From JBHJGU01 sp050331475 (GTDB lineage: Bacteria; Pseudomonadota; Alphaproteobacteria; Caulobacterales; Maricaulaceae), in NCBI GenBank assembly GCA_050331475.1, contig JBHJGU010000030.1, positions 1 through 15,058 on the forward strand: a DNA stretch of 15,058 bases, in the 5' to 3' direction. Shown in pieces: positions 14,095 through 15,058 of the stretch. A program made the position numbers and the translations under genes. The notes beneath the pieces are model-generated. The model worked only from the letters and a program-made list of their open reading frames with translations. It was not told where the DNA came from and ran no database searches. Each line of letters opens with the position of its first letter. Position 1 is the first letter of the stretch.

Positions 14095-14514
14095 GGGATA
14101 GGTCAGCCAAAGATACCCCAGATAGCTGGGCCGAACCGGGGCGTTGTGCGCCAGAGCCGCAATCGACCAGGGATGGCTGGCGCTGCCGTCCACATCACCG
14201 CTCGCTTCGAACTCGAGAGTGCGATCGGTATCCAACAGTTTCGCCAAAGCGACCTCGTCAACCGTCTGGCCGTCCTTAAGCGTGCGATTGCGCTTTTCCA
14301 GATTAATCGCATAATAGCGCAACTGACCTTTCGCTTGATCCAGATACTCTCGGATGCAAGCCAAGATGGCTTGACGCCGCTGGGCGTTATCAGGCCGGTT
14401 GAAGTAGAAACTCATGGTCAAACCGGCGAGCAAGGCCGGATCATTGCTGCCCTCGAACATTAGTAAAGGCGCAGCGCTCAACCGAGCCACCGTCTCAGAC
14501 GTTAGAACAGTCAC
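13567..14514 (-). CDS. DUF3396 protein, type VI secretion immunity-like (copy 1)
   Basis: The chosen GTG start at 14512-14514 gives 315 residues, with CGGGAGA upstream. An earlier TTG at 14545-14547 would overlap the preceding gene. The protein fits DUF3396 by its conserved C-terminal blocks: AYGGLGF, RLPGFD, GIKCVNFLT, LGRALKPIR and the ending WLARFD. There is no signal peptide, so it is presumably cytoplasmic. Members of DUF3396 are annotated as type VI immunity proteins, and I recall one set protecting against VRR-Nuc DNase effectors (TsiV). The cognate toxin is therefore more likely an intracellular enzyme than a wall-active one. No toxin is visible downstream. An almost identical gene precedes it by 16 bases, so the two are co-transcribed, with the promoter beyond the right edge. 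The family call is good and the immunity role is inferred. Confidence 0.75.
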   Translation of the reverse strand: MTVLTSETVARLSAAPLLMFEGSNDPALLAGLTMSFYFNRPDNAQRRQAILACIREYLDQAKGQLRYYAINLEKRNRTLKDGQTVDEVALAKLLDTDRTLEFEASGDVDGSASHPWSIAALAHNAPVRPSYLGYLWLTYPLSVSGSLDGFIKQFISFCDRLEVEHAYGGLGFIVPSSVGGMNAAAKIAGETAMRLPGFDLDHLTGVSIYCEHGIKCVNFLTAVSDHWLEKVGGGQAVLDQAGDLVSMYRYSKGYVFRAGAAPDTGEQGPPPAYVALGRALKPIRAPYPARLLSRPDLPDGEALTQDWLARFDGAP

Positions 14515-15058
14515 AGCCTGTCTCCCGAGGTCACGGCGCGCCGTCAAAGCGGGCGAGCCATTGCTGGGTCAGGGCCTCGCCATCGGGTAGATCCGGCCGG
14601 CTGATCAGTCGGTCGGGATAGGGCGCGCGGATCGGCTTGAGCGCTCGGCCCAGGGCGACATAGGCCGGCGGCGGGCCTTGCTCGCCCGTGTCGGGCGTCT
14701 CGCCCGCCCGGAACACATAACCCGTGCTGTAGCGATACGCGCGGACCAGGTCTCCGGCCTGATCAAGGACCGCCTGGCCGCCGCCCAATTTCTCAAGCCA
14801 GCGATCAGAAACCGCGGTGAGGAAGTTGACGCACTTGATGCCATGCTTACAGCGAATGCCCACCCCGGTCAGATGGTCGATATCAAACCCTGGCAGGCGC
14901 ATGGCTGTTTCGCCGGCAATGTAAGTGGCCGCATCCATCCCGCCAACGCTGGAGGGAACGATAAAGCCCAAGCCGCCATACGCATGCTCAACCTCAAGTC
15001 GATCACAGAATCGGATGAATTGTTGGATAAAGCCATCCAGGGATCCCGACACCGATAG
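14515..15058 (-). repeat. tandem duplication, unit 2 (cut by window edge)
   Basis: This is the second unit of the 964-base period array. By eye the encoded proteins differ at 19 of 173 compared residues, about 89 percent identity. Most changes are clustered around the GMNAAAKIAG and GVSIYCEHG regions and in the MYRYSK and GAAPD segments. Confidence 0.85.
14531..15058 (-). CDS. DUF3396 protein, type VI immunity-like (copy 2, 5' end outside window)
   Basis: The visible C-terminal 175 residues are open to the edge of the window and continue beyond it. The same family blocks as copy 1 are present (AYGGLGF, RLPGFD, GIKCVNFLT, WLARFD). Substitutions relative to copy 1 include charge changes such as Tyr to Arg and Glu to Lys within GVSIYCEHG/GVGIRCKHG, as would be expected if the two copies recognised different toxin variants. 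From the tandem period, the start should lie about 420 bases beyond the edge. It ends 16 bases before copy 1, with the copy 1 ribosome binding site in the gap. Confidence 0.75.
   Translation of the reverse strand, partial: LSVSGSLDGFIQQFIRFCDRLEVEHAYGGLGFIVPSSVGGMDAATYIAGETAMRLPGFDIDHLTGVGIRCKHGIKCVNFLTAVSDRWLEKLGGGQAVLDQAGDLVRAYRYSTGYVFRAGETPDTGEQGPPPAYVALGRALKPIRAPYPDRLISRPDLPDGEALTQQWLARFDGAP

Noticed and set aside
14515..14547. TTG start at 14545-14547 for DUF3396 copy 1
   Set aside because: It overlaps the end of copy 2. The GTG at 14512-14514 has a well-spaced Shine-Dalgarno, and the 16-base spacer fits the repeat period.

Overview
The window is high-GC DNA with a gene set typical of Alphaproteobacteria: a phasin, clpS-clpA beside a D,D-carboxypeptidase with a SPOR tail, a propionyl-CoA carboxylase alpha subunit, and a VWA/J-domain gene pair. 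The presence of a phasin suggests polyhydroxyalkanoate storage. I cannot name the genus. A Caulobacterales, Maricaulales or Parvularculales-like marine organism would fit, but that is inference. No rRNA, tRNA, insertion sequence or CRISPR array was seen.

Layout, left to right. Positions 1-110 hold what may be the 3' end of an unknown gene. Next come two translationally coupled genes (137-1554): a VWA-domain protein and a membrane-anchored C-terminal J-domain protein. Converging on them is a TonB-dependent receptor of the heme type (1591-3690, minus), with a Fur-like operator upstream. Then come a small potassium-channel-like protein (4098-4529) and a cysteine peptidase resembling the YopT/AvrPphB family C58 (4621-5241). 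A strong hairpin terminator separates this from a secreted DUF302 protein (5343-5822, minus). pccA follows (6010-8010) and converges on dacA-SPOR (8027-9403, minus). A divergent intergenic region of about 316 bp holds a good sigma70-type promoter with two PhaR-like operator sites driving the phasin gene (9720-10157), which ends in a textbook terminator. clpS and clpA (10331-13003) follow as an operon and converge on a HIT-family hydrolase (13015-13452, minus). The right end (13551-15058, minus) is a tandem duplication with a 964-bp period, each unit coding for a DUF3396 protein. That family includes type VI secretion immunity proteins. The second copy runs off the window.

How it fits together: dacA to the HIT gene is housekeeping (cell wall trimming, storage granules, N-degron proteolysis). 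pccA belongs to propionyl-CoA catabolism, but its pccB partner is not in the window. The accessory elements are the heme receptor, the C58-like peptidase and the DUF3396 array. The last two are the most interesting: one looks like a host-directed or inter-bacterial effector-type enzyme, and the other like an expanding immunity-gene array whose toxin, if there is one, should lie beyond the right edge.
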